A DNA stretch of 64,000 nt from Diplonema papillatum. Lineage: Eukaryota > Euglenozoa > Diplonemea > Diplonemida > Diplonemidae. The notes beneath the pieces were generated by a model that did no database searches, was not told the DNA's origin, and saw only the letters and a list, made by a program, of their open reading frames with translations. Below are positions 9,271 through 19,200 of the stretch, piece by piece. Location of the stretch: contig JAPJBO010000236.1 of NCBI GenBank assembly GCA_030068145.1, forward strand, positions 186,001 to 250,000, written 5' to 3'. Position numbers and translations under genes: made by a program. Position 1 is the first letter of the stretch. Every line of letters starts with the position of its first letter.

Positions 9271-11340
9271 TTAGCATGCACCGCGGCTGCCAAACATCCC
9301 GTGACACCGCGCAAGGTGGTAAAACGCTCTTTTGTGTTCTTTTCGATTGCTTTTGATCGGGCATGCAGGTCTGATATGCAGGAATGGAAAAGAGACGAGG
9401 GCCTGCAAGACAGCCCCACCCCGGATGTGCCGTGTCCACGCACCCTTTGATCCAAGCTTTCTCCAGCACAGCTTGCATCGAAGAGGCTCATCGAAGAGAG
9501 CAGGATGCTTTTTTTGGACATGCTGACTCATTCCAGCTGCCTTTACTTTTACACGACATGCAGGGCATTCAGCCATGCAGTGGCATTGAATGCGGTCGCG
9601 ATGTGCTGCGTCGATATGGGCAGCCATCGAGGATTCCACAGCTTTTTTGGCACAAAAGTCGCACGGCAAATATGTTTCCGTTTCTTCTTCCTCTTCCTCT
9701 TCGTCTTCTTCGTCGTCTGCTTTCTCCTCACACTCCTCTGCTGCATCGCTATCACCCGCTTCCTCCAATTCCTTCTGAGCTCTCTGCACGAGGTTCTTGG
9801 TGAGGTTCTTGTCTGGCACAAACAGCGGCAGTTGTGGGGGGGCTGTCGGCGCCTCGCAGTTGCACACACGAATCGTTCCAGTTCCACCCGCAAACCGGAA
9901 CGCCGTATAGGGCCCCCCACGAAAGACGAAGTTGGTTTTCATTGCGGCAAGCTGCTCACAAAGAACGATAAGGGCTAGATTGCTACGCGCATTGCGGTGC
10001 AGGCAATCGCAAATCAAAACTGTTTGTTTTCCGCGAAAGCCTGTCTGGGACAGATCCGCAACCTTCCACGGAAGTCGGCGGGCTCTCCGTTTTTCCTCCG
10101 CGCATGCCAGATCTACCTCGCAGGTTTTTGGGCTGCTGATCATGGGCACGTCAGCTTTCCGCTCTCCGTTTTCTGCCTCCTCAGCTTCATCCGAACACTG
10201 CAATGGAAGGGCATCCATGCGATCCCACCAATGGCTGAGGCTGTGGCAATACGCATTCGTTGTTGAGCCCTTTCGCACGCTTTCCATGAGGTGGAGGAAG
10301 ATGTGCGCAGATAAACGGGCACGCAAAAAGGGGATGCGGGCGGCAGTTTCTTTTTGACCCCAGTAACGCCAGGGTACGTCCGAATACCGGAATTCGGCAA
10401 GGTCGCTTAGGCTGATGAATAGCCAGCGAAATGTTGGTGATAGCTCTCGTTGCGCCATCATGGAGACTACCTTCCTCACGTGCGCTCCGGTAGCATTCTG
10501 GCTGACATCGATGTTCAAAGTGCTGCACAGGTCTCGAAGTGCCGACGTACTCTCAGCATCCAGCTCCTTGAACAACGCCAACCCCATACCCTTTATGTCG
10601 TGCAGGGCTGGAGAAACGTAGTGTGCTGATGGTGCCACTGCGCTCAGCAGCGATGTGTAGCCAGCTGCAGCCATTTGGGCAAGGCTGAGGTGAGGAAAGC
10701 GATGTATGTACATGCTCCATTCGCTTGTTGGAACGGTGCATACTGCGCAGCGGTGGCCTCTTCCACCACACCCGTCAAGCCTCTGCCATCGGTCAAAGTG
10801 ATCTCCGGTGATCTTTTCGATCCGAACCCGAGTCACACCGTGGCCGCGAACGATCTTTGCATTGTGAAGGCGCAAAATTGCATGGTTGAGAAACCGGTTC
10901 TCGAAATGCTTAAATTGCGCTTTCTTCCGGTCGACGACAGTTACGGACGGGACAAAACCGCCGGTTTCTGGGTATACCAGGGACATCGACAGACGTGTGC
11001 GCGCGTTGCGCGATCTCAGCGAGTTTCTTGCTGTGTACCCGTCGGTATACAGTACGCCAACAAGCGGTACGGAAGACAATCTTGCGGATTCACGCCACCC
11101 CTCCTCTTCCAAGACCTTGAACGCACCTGCTAAGCCCCGTTGCAGTCTCTCCTTTACTCGAGAGCGCGACTCCTTCTCCACTTTTCTGCAGCGCTTCACG
11201 GACACCCCGATACTCATGCTAGTACGCCGCTTGTGCGACTTATTGACAAGGTCTAGCTTTCTCTGGGAGGTCCGTGTTGCATAACGCTCTTCGATGAGAG
11301 TTTTGCCCACTTCTAACACAGCAGCGTTTGCGGATTGCAT
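9271..11340 (-). CDS. DDE-like transposase candidate with C-terminal C2H2 zinc fingers (mobile element inside intron 2 of gene D)
   Basis: An intron-free 689-codon frame starts with ATG at 11340. After a basic N-terminal region comes a TDG motif (VLYTDGYTARN, about residue 100), then hydrophobic strands, a CAVC pair preceded by Gly/Cys-rich sequence (about 195), and ALHDIKGMGLALFKEL (about 255). Asp in a D-G motif, a CxxC pair, then 'ALHxD/DxxG...F' resembles in order the catalytic region of RAG1/Transib-type and related DDE transposases. I cannot place the third acidic residue. A long acidic run (EEDEEEEEEETE, about 560) leads to CDFC, CPAC and CKLC fingers with paired histidines; the third is incomplete before the frame ends. 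It lies wholly within an intron and on the host gene's strand. Alternative: an unrelated repeat-derived zinc-finger protein. Confidence 0.55.
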   Translation of the reverse strand: MQSANAAVLEVGKTLIEERYATRTSQRKLDLVNKSHKRRTSMSIGVSVKRCRKVEKESRSRVKERLQRGLAGAFKVLEEEGWRESARLSSVPLVGVLYTDGYTARNSLRSRNARTRLSMSLVYPETGGFVPSVTVVDRKKAQFKHFENRFLNHAILRLHNAKIVRGHGVTRVRIEKITGDHFDRWQRLDGCGGRGHRCAVCTVPTSEWSMYIHRFPHLSLAQMAAAGYTSLLSAVAPSAHYVSPALHDIKGMGLALFKELDAESTSALRDLCSTLNIDVSQNATGAHVRKVVSMMAQRELSPTFRWLFISLSDLAEFRYSDVPWRYWGQKETAARIPFLRARLSAHIFLHLMESVRKGSTTNAYCHSLSHWWDRMDALPLQCSDEAEEAENGERKADVPMISSPKTCEVDLACAEEKRRARRLPWKVADLSQTGFRGKQTVLICDCLHRNARSNLALIVLCEQLAAMKTNFVFRGGPYTAFRFAGGTGTIRVCNCEAPTAPPQLPLFVPDKNLTKNLVQRAQKELEEAGDSDAAEECEEKADDEEDEEEEEEETETYLPCDFCAKKAVESSMAAHIDAAHRDRIQCHCMAECPACRVKVKAAGMSQHVQKKHPALFDEPLRCKLCWRKLGSKGAWTRHIRGGAVLQALVSFPFLHIRPACPIKSNRKEHKRAFYHLARCHGMFGSRGAC

Positions 11341-11394
11341 GGTTTAATTATTTGTCTTCCTGTGATGAATGAGTCCTTCGATATCGTCTCTGGG

Positions 11395-11610
11395 CCCCTT
11401 ATCCACGGACATGGTGTGACCAGATGAATATTGCGGAAGCACTTGATCAGCGCCAGACTAAAAGGAAGCTCGCAGCAGAAAACGGAAAAATAGAGGCCAG
11501 AGTGATGCTGCCGCCGTTATCTGCGGACCTCCACGGACATGATGACCTGATCAGCGCGGCAGTGAAGGGAAGCTCGCAGAAGAAAACAGAAAAAGAAAGG
11601 TCAAAGTGAT
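11395..11610. repeat. Local direct duplication upstream of the transposase ORF
   Basis: Two diverged copies of about 130 bp lie side by side. Shared words are CCACGGACATG, GATCAGCGC, AAGGGAAGCTCGCAG with its variant AAGGAAGCTCGCAG, and AGTGATGCTGCCGCC. No coding signal is seen. It may belong to the 5' region of the transposase-bearing element. Confidence 0.55.
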
Positions 11611-11762
11611 GCTGCCGCCCGTGCGGGAACACCGCCGCAGGAGGCCCTCACGAGCGGAAGTTTACGGGTGACTGGTACGATGAGGCGGTGGGACGCAGAA
11701 CTGGCGAACAGAAGAGTTCTCAATACGAACTGCGGCCTGGAGGATGCTGAGGACACAGGACC

Positions 11763-12032
11763 CTACATGTCCTCAATGTCCTCTTCAATCAGCAGTGCCT
11801 GCTGTTCTTCCTCCTGGGGATCATTGTCGCCCGTCAGACCCAGCCCCATGATCTGGCGGTACTGCTCGTCCAGGTCCACGGCCGCCACTCCCTCGCCAGC
11901 AAGTGCTGCACCCTGCGCAATGGGGACCTTCACTTGCCACAAGCCAACGTGGAGCTGTCTGCAGAGCACTGGCTTCTGATCGTCAGCGGGCTCGTCGAGG
12001 ACGTAGGTGGTTGGGTACAGACCCGATGGCAC
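11763..12032 (-). CDS. Small acidic-tailed ORF, unrecognised (possible accessory ORF of the transposase element)
   Basis: An 89-codon frame reads as ordinary protein in its C-terminal two thirds (VGLWQVKVPIAQGAALAG, DLDEQYRQIMGLGL) and ends with a very acidic tail (QEEEQQALLIEEDIEDM). It lies 420 bp upstream of the transposase ORF on the same strand. Exons 2 and 3 of gene D join in phase without it, so it is probably not a host exon. I do not recognise a family. Confidence 0.35.
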   Translation of the reverse strand: MPSGLYPTTYVLDEPADDQKPVLCRQLHVGLWQVKVPIAQGAALAGEGVAAVDLDEQYRQIMGLGLTGDNDPQEEEQQALLIEEDIEDM

Positions 12033-12040
12033 ACTGCTGC

Positions 12041-13710
12041 CCGCGGGGACAACACGTACAGGTGTTTTTCAATCCAAAACAGTGATTTGTAGGGGGTTTT
12101 GCGTGAAAAATTGCGAGATCGAAAACCGGGGAGGTTTGGTCGATGTGCACTACCCCTCGGACTGAGTTGGGCAGGGTTGTTGGGAGCCTTGATGGGAATC
12201 ATCTCCCCTGATATACAGCCGCGCCGTTGAAAAAGGATGAGAGGAGCAGCGCGCACCCAACGGGAACTGTACGCACTGTCCAGCCCCTTTACCCTGAGAC
12301 TTTTGTTGAGCTAGTTGACAGCTGTCGAGGAAAAGCGTCTACAAAATGAGAAGAAACAGAGGCAAGAGAGACGCACTGTGAGTGGTGTCGTGCCAAATTC
12401 ACAACAGTGAAACACACTCTACAGTGGCGACGTGAGCGGGGAGCGGGGAACCCTGGGCAGAAGCGGCCACCTGACTGTTGCGAATACTTCCAGTCGGTCC
12501 GAGCATGCCTGCCACTTCCCGACACGCTTCGGCACGGAGGCTTTGCCCAAGCAGGGATCTTGACATTGTTGTTGCCGCAGTAAGGAGTTCCACACAGCCC
12601 ATCAATGTAACACTCGGGCTCGACCATAATAGTCAGAAATTTGTGAGGTTTCGTAAACATGAAAAAGCGGACGAGGCAGCAGGAAGAGTGCTGAACGGAC
12701 GAAGCGTCTTTGATGTGGATCGGTCTACCATGATGCAGGCCTCCAATATGTATGCGCCCAAGATGCCGCCGGCCTAGTGCAGATGGAAGAGATCGGCAGG
12801 TTTGCACGGGGGACCCTCGAGCATCAGAGGAACCGCAGACTCCGAGAGCGACTAAACGCGCCCCAGTGCAGCATCAACGGCAAGACGCTGCACCAACTCC
12901 GGAGGTCCAGCGGAGCAGTGCGCTAGTGAGGCAATCGATTCTACAAAACGGCACAACGGAGATATGTGGTTTAGGAGGGTGCAACGAAAAGGCCACCTCT
13001 CAACACATTCTGACAGCGGGCGACACAGCGCACCTTAGATGGTTTCAGCCGGAGGCGGACCAAAGGCCGGTGTTCGGGCATCCACCCGAATGCAGGCCCT
13101 GGACGCCTATGCGAAGGGAACCACGGGGTAATCCGTTGGACCGGACAAAATGGTTTTTGGGCTCTGGTGGTCCAACTTTTGTCCGGCCAACTTTTTTCGG
13201 GGGGTTCTGTGTACCTGGTGCAGTTTTGCGGCTGGCCAGCACTCGCTCCACTCCCAATCGCGCATGGGTCCGCCGCCAGGAGTTCCCGAACAGTGCGCGG
13301 CGCTGCGTAACCCGCTGAGTTCCCTCCAGCAACTCGCAACGAAGCACCCTGGTCATGGTCCAGCCATTGGTCGCCATGGCCCTGTGGTGGAATCACAAGA
13401 TCTTCCTTGCGTGGAAGGATGTTTGATCGCGACCGGTTGCGGTTGGTCAGTGCCGAGGGTGGACCAAGATGCGTCCACCGTCTGTCCCATTGCTTTGGTA
13501 GAGTGCAAACGCAAAAATGCAGAGTGCAAACGAAGTGGCTCGATGTTGGCTGACAGTGAAGGAAAAAGTATGAGCCGCCAATAAACGACGATCTTGGTAC
13601 GCTCAAGAAGAAACCCAACGCATCTCTCGCGCCTGACTACCCATTTGTCAAGGGACATTTTTTTACCTCATGCCCATCGACCCAACCCCGCCTAAGTGGA
13701 TACGTGCCTG
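12041..13710. other. Intronic stretch without a supported gene
   Basis: Overlapping frames exist on both strands but none shows family features. A short plus-strand frame at about 12780-12928 (EEIGRFARGTLEHQRNRRL) looks helical but stops quickly. Near 13136-13200 the words TTGGACCGGACAAAATGG and TTTTGTCCGG form a loose inverted repeat, which recurs inside the element at 13711-14172. Confidence 0.4.
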
Positions 13711-14172
13711 GCGGTCAATTCTGAAAGGCAAATACCGTAAACGGAAATATGTTGGACCGGACAAAATGGTCCAGTTGCTTTGGTCGTCCGCGGTCCAACT
13801 TTTGTCCGGTCCAACATATTTTCGGTCCAACATATTTCCTCCACGGGGGGTTTCGAGGACTGGAGAATTCTTGTCACACGAGGGTGCTAGGGGAAGTTGT
13901 TTGGGCTGTTGCCGTGAGATTAGTACTTCTTGGGGTTTGGCGGTTGCTTGGTCGGGTCGGGGTATTGGGAACGAACGCGGTGTGCCTACTGCTTCATTTT
14001 ATTGTCGTTGATTCTTGGGGTGTTGCTGCCGCTGCCATGCTTGCGTTCTCACCTTCTTCCTATGCTTGTAGGGCCCATGTTGCCCTTTCAGCGCACTTGT
14101 CTCCCGGGCAGCTGGCACGCGTAGAGCCCCACTTATTTCCGTTTACGGTATTTGCCTTTCAGAGTTGACCGC
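13711..14172. mobile_element. 462 bp element with about 39 bp terminal inverted repeats
   Basis: The left end at 13711-13749 contains CTGAAAGGCAAATACCGTAA and the right end at 14134-14172 is its inverse complement. The inner 29 bases match perfectly; the outer ten carry one mismatch. An internal inverted pair (TTGGACCGGACAAAATGG and TTTTGTCCGGTCCAAC, 13752-13815) makes a second hairpin. There is no transposase ORF, so it would depend on an enzyme in trans. It lies in intron 2 of gene D. Confidence 0.75.
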
Positions 14173-14174
14173 AC

Positions 14175-15330
14175 TGTTGCCCACGACTCAGTCCAAAAAA
14201 TGGATGCCAAGCCTGTCCGGCATAAGACGCACGCAGGCAGAGATATTCGTAACCTCCTGGGCCAAACGCAAGATACCGGAGCGTCTTTTGCCGTGCAACT
14301 CTATTTCTGGTACCAGGACGTACCTGTGCACGACTCTGCTCTGAGAGGACAAGGACGCCTCCTCCCTCGCGCTCCGTCTCTTCCGATGTTATTGTCCCGT
14401 GTTCCCACCGCATCGAGCCACAGGGGGGTCGTGTTCGAGTGTTCACGTTTGTCTTGGAGTGGGGGAAACCTGGATTGACGCGGTCTGCCTACGCGCGGGG
14501 CTCTCAGGCACTGGGTTGACACTTTGCTCTGCTCTCCCAGCCCCATTTTGACGAGTTAGGTGAAAAAGAAGCCGGTTCTTCTGAATGTGTGCTTCACTTG
14601 CCACAGTTTCTTCTTGTTACACCCGAAAACACCTGCCAAAACACCTGAAATCACTTGTAAATTTTACTAGTGCACTTGTAAGGGGGGGGGGGGTCGTTGT
14701 ATAAGGGCCTAGCTTGAAGGGTGTTGGAAAGGTTGAAAAAGGTTTTGGGGGTCACCGTCGGTGTGTGTTTTTATTTTTTTCTGTATATTTTTTTTGGGGG
14801 TAATTATTTTTCCGGGGGTTCGCGTAACCCTTCTTTTCCGGAAGATAACGTTATCTTTTCTTTTCTCTCTCTCTTTGGCTAGCAAAGCGACTATTGCGAC
14901 CGACACCACGACCACACCCGTAATGAATGTGATCAAGAGCCCCCCACGTTCTACATGTTGAGCAGGGGTTGCCATGTAGCCCGTACCGGTCTAAGCCTTC
15001 ATTGCAGCTTCCATAAGCACCCCCGTTGGGACGGGTCCGACGGTCCGTTAGTCATCAGCGACATCGGGCGGGAAAAAGTAAATAAAAAGAAAGGGGAAAA
15101 ATGGGGGTGTGGGTGGATAAGCTCGTGGTAGGTTGTTCGGAAATAAGTACAACCTCAAACTACGCCTAGCACAGGGCCAGGCGGCATATACGTGCCTTCA
15201 TCCTCTCATGTTAGTGTGCGTTCACTCGTACAGACACTTCGAGTTTTTCCCGTTAGTCAGGGTAAACGGGTGCGGAGTGAAACATAGACCAGCCAGCAAT
15301 CAAGAATCCGATGAGGCTCAAACGACGCGG
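14175..15330. other. Intronic stretch without a supported gene
   Basis: I see a G run near 14680, T-rich and A-rich tracts at 14760-14830 and 15070-15100, and no frame with coding character on either strand. No reverse transcriptase remnant is visible downstream of the USP zinc-finger ORF, whose reading direction points into this stretch. Confidence 0.4.
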
Positions 15331-15331
15331 A

Positions 15332-16815
15332 TCAGAATCTCACACCCGCGAGGTGGCAACGTCTCTCATGCGCGCGGAGTCCCCTCAGACCTTGGAACGT
15401 CTGGCCATCCTTCGTGCATTCGACGGAGCAGTGTTGACATCGCAGCACCGGGGAACCTGTTAACTGCTGTTCAAACAACTGACCATGCGGTGTCAGACAT
15501 TGGGAGTCCGGCAAGGGCGGGCAGGGTGGCGAATTACCAAAGGGGCAGAAGGAGTCAGGTGATCCTTCCGACTGCCGGCTCATCAAATTACCGGCTGAAC
15601 CTGGGGGTGCAGGCAAGTCGGGTAGCCGATCCTGAGTAGGAAGCACCATGGAGGGTGACGGGGCACGGACAGTCATGTCGTGGGCATTCCGGGGGATCCG
15701 GACAAAGGCCGCGAGGTAAACGTCACCCCACGGAATGTCGTCGACAGAGGTGACGTGCAGGTCGTCGAAGAGGATCCACCCCGTGTCTTGCGCAACGTAC
15801 GTGACGTAGTGCCCGCTAGCCGTATCCTCCCCCATGTGCACCACGACGGCTGCGAGGCGTAGCAGATGGTCCGGCGGTCCGAAGAAGGGGGGCAGTTTCA
15901 CGTCATTCTGGCGCCTGGCACCGTTTCTCGTGTAGATGCCAAACTGCATCAGAACACATTCAGCTGTCAGACGGAGATCCATACTTTCAACCACCGTACC
16001 TACAGCCTTGCAGTCGCATACTCTCTCCGGATTCACAAACCCGTGCACGTGGAGAGAGTCTTCCAGCTTCCTTCCGCAAGGAATTTGCAAACATTGCATT
16101 ACCTGACTGCTGGAAGAAGTGCGTCCACATGCACTGCATCGTACTGAGCTGGTCCAGCCGTTCTCCAAGCATGTTACGAAGAGTTGGTAGCCCGGGCAGG
16201 GGGTCCCCGTTTCGTCCGGACCCAGCGTCGCACTAGTCGCGCTGAGTATCGCTACCAGAGCTTCGTGCGCATCGTGCTGCCGTGCATCGCAGAAGTTTGC
16301 GAACATGCTCAGGATGGCTTGGACACCCATTCTCCGACAATCCCGGCTACGCTGGTCACCACTGTCGCGAGAGCTTGACAGCATGGCAAAGTAAGCCAGG
16401 AAGTCCCCGAGAAATCCACGGCAGTTGGGGAGGTCCTGCGCAAGGCTCCAGTACATCTCTCTGATCGGCCCAACCCGTAGCAGGAGCTGCAGCACCGCAC
16501 CAAAGAAGCACGTGTTCCCCAGATTCGGGAGGCCGGCGGGGCCAAACAGCGTCGGATCATGCCTCACGGAAGGCGGGTGTGTACAAACGACTGATCGGTA
16601 GCACGTGGATGGAGGGGCAACTGTTAGAACCGGTTTGTGGACATTCGAGCGGCGTCGCTTTGAAGCCCGTTGTTCGTCCTCTTCAGCCTTTCGCTTGTGG
16701 CCTTTCCGCGTGGACTCACGGGGGGCGGTCGTGTCAGCCTGTCGGGTCGGTGCTTCGGTGGGCGGTGATCGGGGGGAGTCATCTTCAGCTTCCGGGACAG
16801 GTTGGGGGCGGCCAT
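15332..16815 (-). CDS. USP-type deubiquitinase (peptidase C19) fused to a C-terminal C2H2-like zinc finger; likely part of a retroelement
   Basis: The frame stays open to a GTG codon at 16996, but the part beyond about 16820 is a Pro/Gly artefact of the G-rich tract; I see no ATG start. A basic stretch (KGHKRKAEEDEQRASKRRR) precedes the catalytic domain. The Cys box GLPNLGNTCFFGAVLQLLL, the ARQHDAHEALVAIL box and the His box ASGHYVTYVAQDTGWILFDD are all present, so Cys, His and Asp of a ubiquitin C-terminal hydrolase look intact. CSAC and CDCK fit the USP zinc-binding fingers. After the peptidase, LRCQHCSVECTKDGQTFQ, then GLRAHERRCH, is a C2H2-like finger of the kind found next to reverse transcriptase in LINE ORFs. 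The frame stops soon after. It lies in intron 2 of gene D. Confidence 0.75.
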
Positions 16816-16839
16816 TGTATTTCACGAAGGGTCTTTCAG

Positions 16840-17125
16840 CCAGAAGGGGGGGGGGGGGGGGGTGGGCGGGGGGGCCGGCGGAAGGGTGGGCGGCCCCGGG
16901 AGGGGCCGGGAGGCGGGGAAAGGCCGCCCGAGAGGGGCGGCGGGGGGTCCGGGGGGGGCGCCCCCCCCCGGGTACGAGCGCAGAACTTATATTCACTGCC
17001 GAAGTTCACCACATTCGGTGGGTCAATAGATGCCCCGGAGGGCGCCCCCCCCTCGGCGGGCCGATCCCCTCCCGGGCCCCCGTCCGGAGGCCCCCGTCCG
17101 GGCCCCGCCCCACCCGAGGGGCCCG
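16840..17125. repeat. Extremely G/C-rich tract between divergent USP and OTU ORFs
   Basis: Long runs of G (16846-16870) pass into C runs (16960-16970, 17040-17110) with almost no A or T. Several overlapping Gly/Pro/Arg frames exist here on both strands and are compositional artefacts. The tract could act as a 5' untranslated or promoter region for the two modules that diverge from it. Confidence 0.6.
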
Positions 17126-17127
17126 AA

Positions 17128-17225
17128 TAAGATAAGGGCGCAACCCCCAAAAAAGGTCGAGATAAGGGCGCAACCCTCAAAAAAGGTCGAGATAAGGGCG
17201 CAACCCTCAAAAAAGGTCGAGATAA
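17128..17225. repeat. 30 bp tandem repeat, about three copies
   Basis: GATAAGGGCGCAACCCTCAA followed by AAAAGGTCGA recurs at 17130, 17160 and 17190, with the first copy carrying one change. A fourth copy decays at 17220. It lies just upstream of the OTU-module ORFs. Confidence 0.85.
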
Positions 17226-17253
17226 TTCACTTCACCCTCGAAAGAGCACTCGA

Positions 17254-17583
17254 GTGTCTTGGATTCATGGTCGTGGCTACGGCTCATCGTGTCCCTCATC
17301 CGAATCGTCTTCAGTTTCTCAGAAACTTCAAGTCGAGCGCCTCAGCAGTTGAGACTGCCATTTAGAGATACTTCCCATCGAAGGATAAGGGTAGCCCAAT
17401 CGAAAAGCTACCGCTTCAGGTTCTAATCAGCTACACATCGAAACCTGCATGCATCTTCTTCCTTGACCTTCATGATAAGGAGACGCGCTACATACTTCTC
17501 GATCCACAATTCCTTGAGGACTACAGATTGAGGGTGAACGACCCCTTCGCCCTCCCGTCACTGAACACTTCCGAATTTTCTTA
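17254..17583 (+). pseudogene. Broken ORF upstream of the OTU module, family unknown
   Basis: Reading LECLGFMVVATAHRVPHPNR, a stop at 17362, then PLQVLISYTSKPACIFFLDL and KETRYILLDPQFLEDYRL to a second stop at 17581, this stretch has strongly protein-like sequence interrupted once. It runs into the coiled-coil ORF at 17603. I do not recognise the family. It may be the decayed end of an upstream ORF of the same element. Confidence 0.4.
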
Positions 17584-17602
17584 AAAAGCGCATCTGCGCG
17601 CC

Positions 17603-18139
17603 TTGCCATTTGTACAACTTTCGTTCGTTGGCGCGGTGCGACAGCTCCGGGCGGAGAACGCGGAGCTACGCGCGAAGAACAACGCGCTGCGAGGTGACAT
17701 CGCAGCACTCAGTGCTCAGATGGCGAAGCTGACTGAGATGGTCGCAACGATGAGGCCGAAGACACCCCCGGCGATGCCCGTAGACCGAACCCCGATCAAG
17801 AAGAAGGCGCCGAAGACACCCCCGGCGATGCCCGTAGACCGACCCCCGATCAAGAAGAAGGCGCCGAAGACACCCCCGGCGATGCCCGTAGACCGAACCC
17901 CGATCAAGAAGAAGGCGCCGAAGACACCCCCGGCGATGCCCGTAGACCGAACCCCGATCAAGAAGAAGGCGCCGAAGACGCCCGTCGCCACACCGACGAA
18001 GCAGAAGACGGGACGGGCCGAGGCTCCGTCTGAAGACGTCCACATGACGCAACCGAAGCGTCCGCTGGGAACGCCGGGGAAGTCACCGTTGGCGAAGACG
18101 AAGAAGGCGCACCAACCGGCGTCGGCGAAGCGTTACTGA
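17603..18139 (+). CDS. Coiled-coil plus basic repeat protein, ORF1-like partner of the OTU ORF
   Basis: The first 50 residues form a leucine-zipper-like coiled coil (RQLRAENAELRAKNNALRGD, then AQMAKLTEMVATM). The middle is four copies of an 18-residue unit, PPAMPVDRTPIKKKAPKT, encoded by a 54 bp tandem repeat at 17758-17975. The tail is Lys/Pro-rich. A coiled coil followed by a basic, presumably nucleic-acid-binding region, ending 11 bases before another ORF in a different frame, resembles ORF1 of a non-LTR retrotransposon. No direct function can be shown. Confidence 0.55.
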   Translation: MPFVQLSFVGAVRQLRAENAELRAKNNALRGDIAALSAQMAKLTEMVATMRPKTPPAMPVDRTPIKKKAPKTPPAMPVDRPPIKKKAPKTPPAMPVDRTPIKKKAPKTPPAMPVDRTPIKKKAPKTPVATPTKQKTGRAEAPSEDVHMTQPKRPLGTPGKSPLAKTKKAHQPASAKRY

Positions 18140-18150
18140 CGAACGACGAG

Positions 18151-18700
18151 ATGCGTGGCGGAGGGAAGACGCTCGAAACGCTGGGGTCTAGGTTGAAGGA
18201 AGCGGCGGACGCGATGGGAGCTAGTTTGCAAGAGATTCCTGGGGACGGTGCCTGCCAGTTCGCAGCGGTCGTGGCCGGGCTGCCGGGATGGTCGGTAGGG
18301 GGGCTTCGTGCGCGTGTTGTGGACGCGATGTTGGAGGACCCGACGTTCGAGGCACACTTCGCGCCGACCGAAAGGTACGGCAGCTGGGATTTCTACGTGG
18401 AGGCGATGCGGGAACCATACGAGTACGGGGACGAGATGACGCTGACGGCAGCCGCAACGGTCACCGGGACGACAATCTGGGTACTGGACAGCAGGAGACC
18501 GCACATCCTGCTACGATACGCACCTCGCGCGGGCGCCACAGGGGAGCAGGTGGTAGTCACGTATGTACCGGAACACTACGACCGACTCCTACTCCCGGGC
18601 AGCGCTATGGCAGAGCTGGCGCGACGTACAGACACGGTGGAAACTGCGGCATTGCGTATTGAAGACGCGGGGAGGGTCGCGGCAGATGAAAGAGCGAGCG
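18151..18700 (+). CDS. OTU-family cysteine protease-like ORF
   Basis: After a short helical lead the frame reads IPGDGACQFAAVVAGL, where D-G-x-C is the OTU catalytic cysteine motif, then FEAHFAPTERYGSWDFYVEA, TAAATVTGTTIWVL and VVVTYVPEHYDRLL, where EHYD carries the C-terminal catalytic His. Order and spacing match an OTU deubiquitinase-like fold of about 150 residues. The frame stays open to 19077, but 18774-18924 is antisense to exon 2 of gene D, so I end the credible coding part near 18700. OTU domains occur in some non-LTR retrotransposon lineages (RandI/Dualen). Here no reverse transcriptase follows, so it would be a truncated copy or a captured module. Confidence 0.7.
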
Positions 18701-18773
18701 CCGAGTCTAAATGTGTTGTGTTGCATGGAAGTCGGCTTATGTTGCAACCGTCGCCCTCTAAAAAACTGCATAC

Positions 18774-18924
18774 TTTCCAAGCCGACAAGGTCAGCGCCTG
18801 CCCGCTTGGCATCTGCGTCCCTGAGCCCTGCGCTGCCACCGTCTTCGGCGAACAAATCCGTGATGCCCAGAGAGGTCGGATCCACGGCGTAAGCCGTGAG
18901 CGCCACGTTGAAGTCTTCGATGCC
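18774..18924 (-). CDS. Gene D (kinesin-like), exon 2
   Basis: The exon follows acceptor CCGTTCAACTAACAG, begins in phase 0 and ends one base into a codon before donor GTATGC. It encodes residues 139-188: GIEDFNVALTAYAVDP, then LGITDLFAEDGGSAGLRDAD. This is the position of the kinesin strand and helix 'FxVxVSYLEIYNExIxDLL' followed by 'LxLREDP'. The strand and loop pattern is kept while YLEIYNE is not. Phase agrees with both neighbours. Confidence 0.75.
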
Positions 18925-19063
18925 CTGTTAGTTGAACGGTGGATGGGCGAACAACAACTGCGTGCTCGGATCGGTCCTCAATTAAGACGCGGTCAACAGT
19001 GTCGCCGTCGTGAGGCCCCATTGAAAGTAGCAAACTCTACTAAAGGGGGGGGGGGTCGAATGA

Positions 19064-19200
19064 TAACAGTTATTTGACACACGTCTGGTTGAATGGCTAA
19101 ACACACTACCACTATTTGATCCTGCTACTGTTCGGCTACCCGGAACTTTATTATTATTCGTCAAATCGAATAATAACACAGTGTTATTATTCGACCCCCC
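19064..19200. repeat. Hairpin-containing dispersed element, copy 2
   Basis: It is collinear with 6538-6665: TGACACACGTCTGG, CTATTTGATCCTGC, then CGAATAATAACACAGTGTTA with an almost perfect palindrome. It lies in intron 1 of gene D. Confidence 0.6.

Noticed and set aside
16579..17365. Overlapping plus-strand Gly/Pro/Arg ORFs (183, 176 and 111 codons) and a minus ORF of 124 codons
   Set aside because: They arise from the G/C homopolymer tract and run antisense to the USP domain.
18701..19077. C-terminal extension of the OTU ORF
   Set aside because: It is antisense to a better supported kinesin-like exon (18924-18774) and loses OTU character. It is open by chance.
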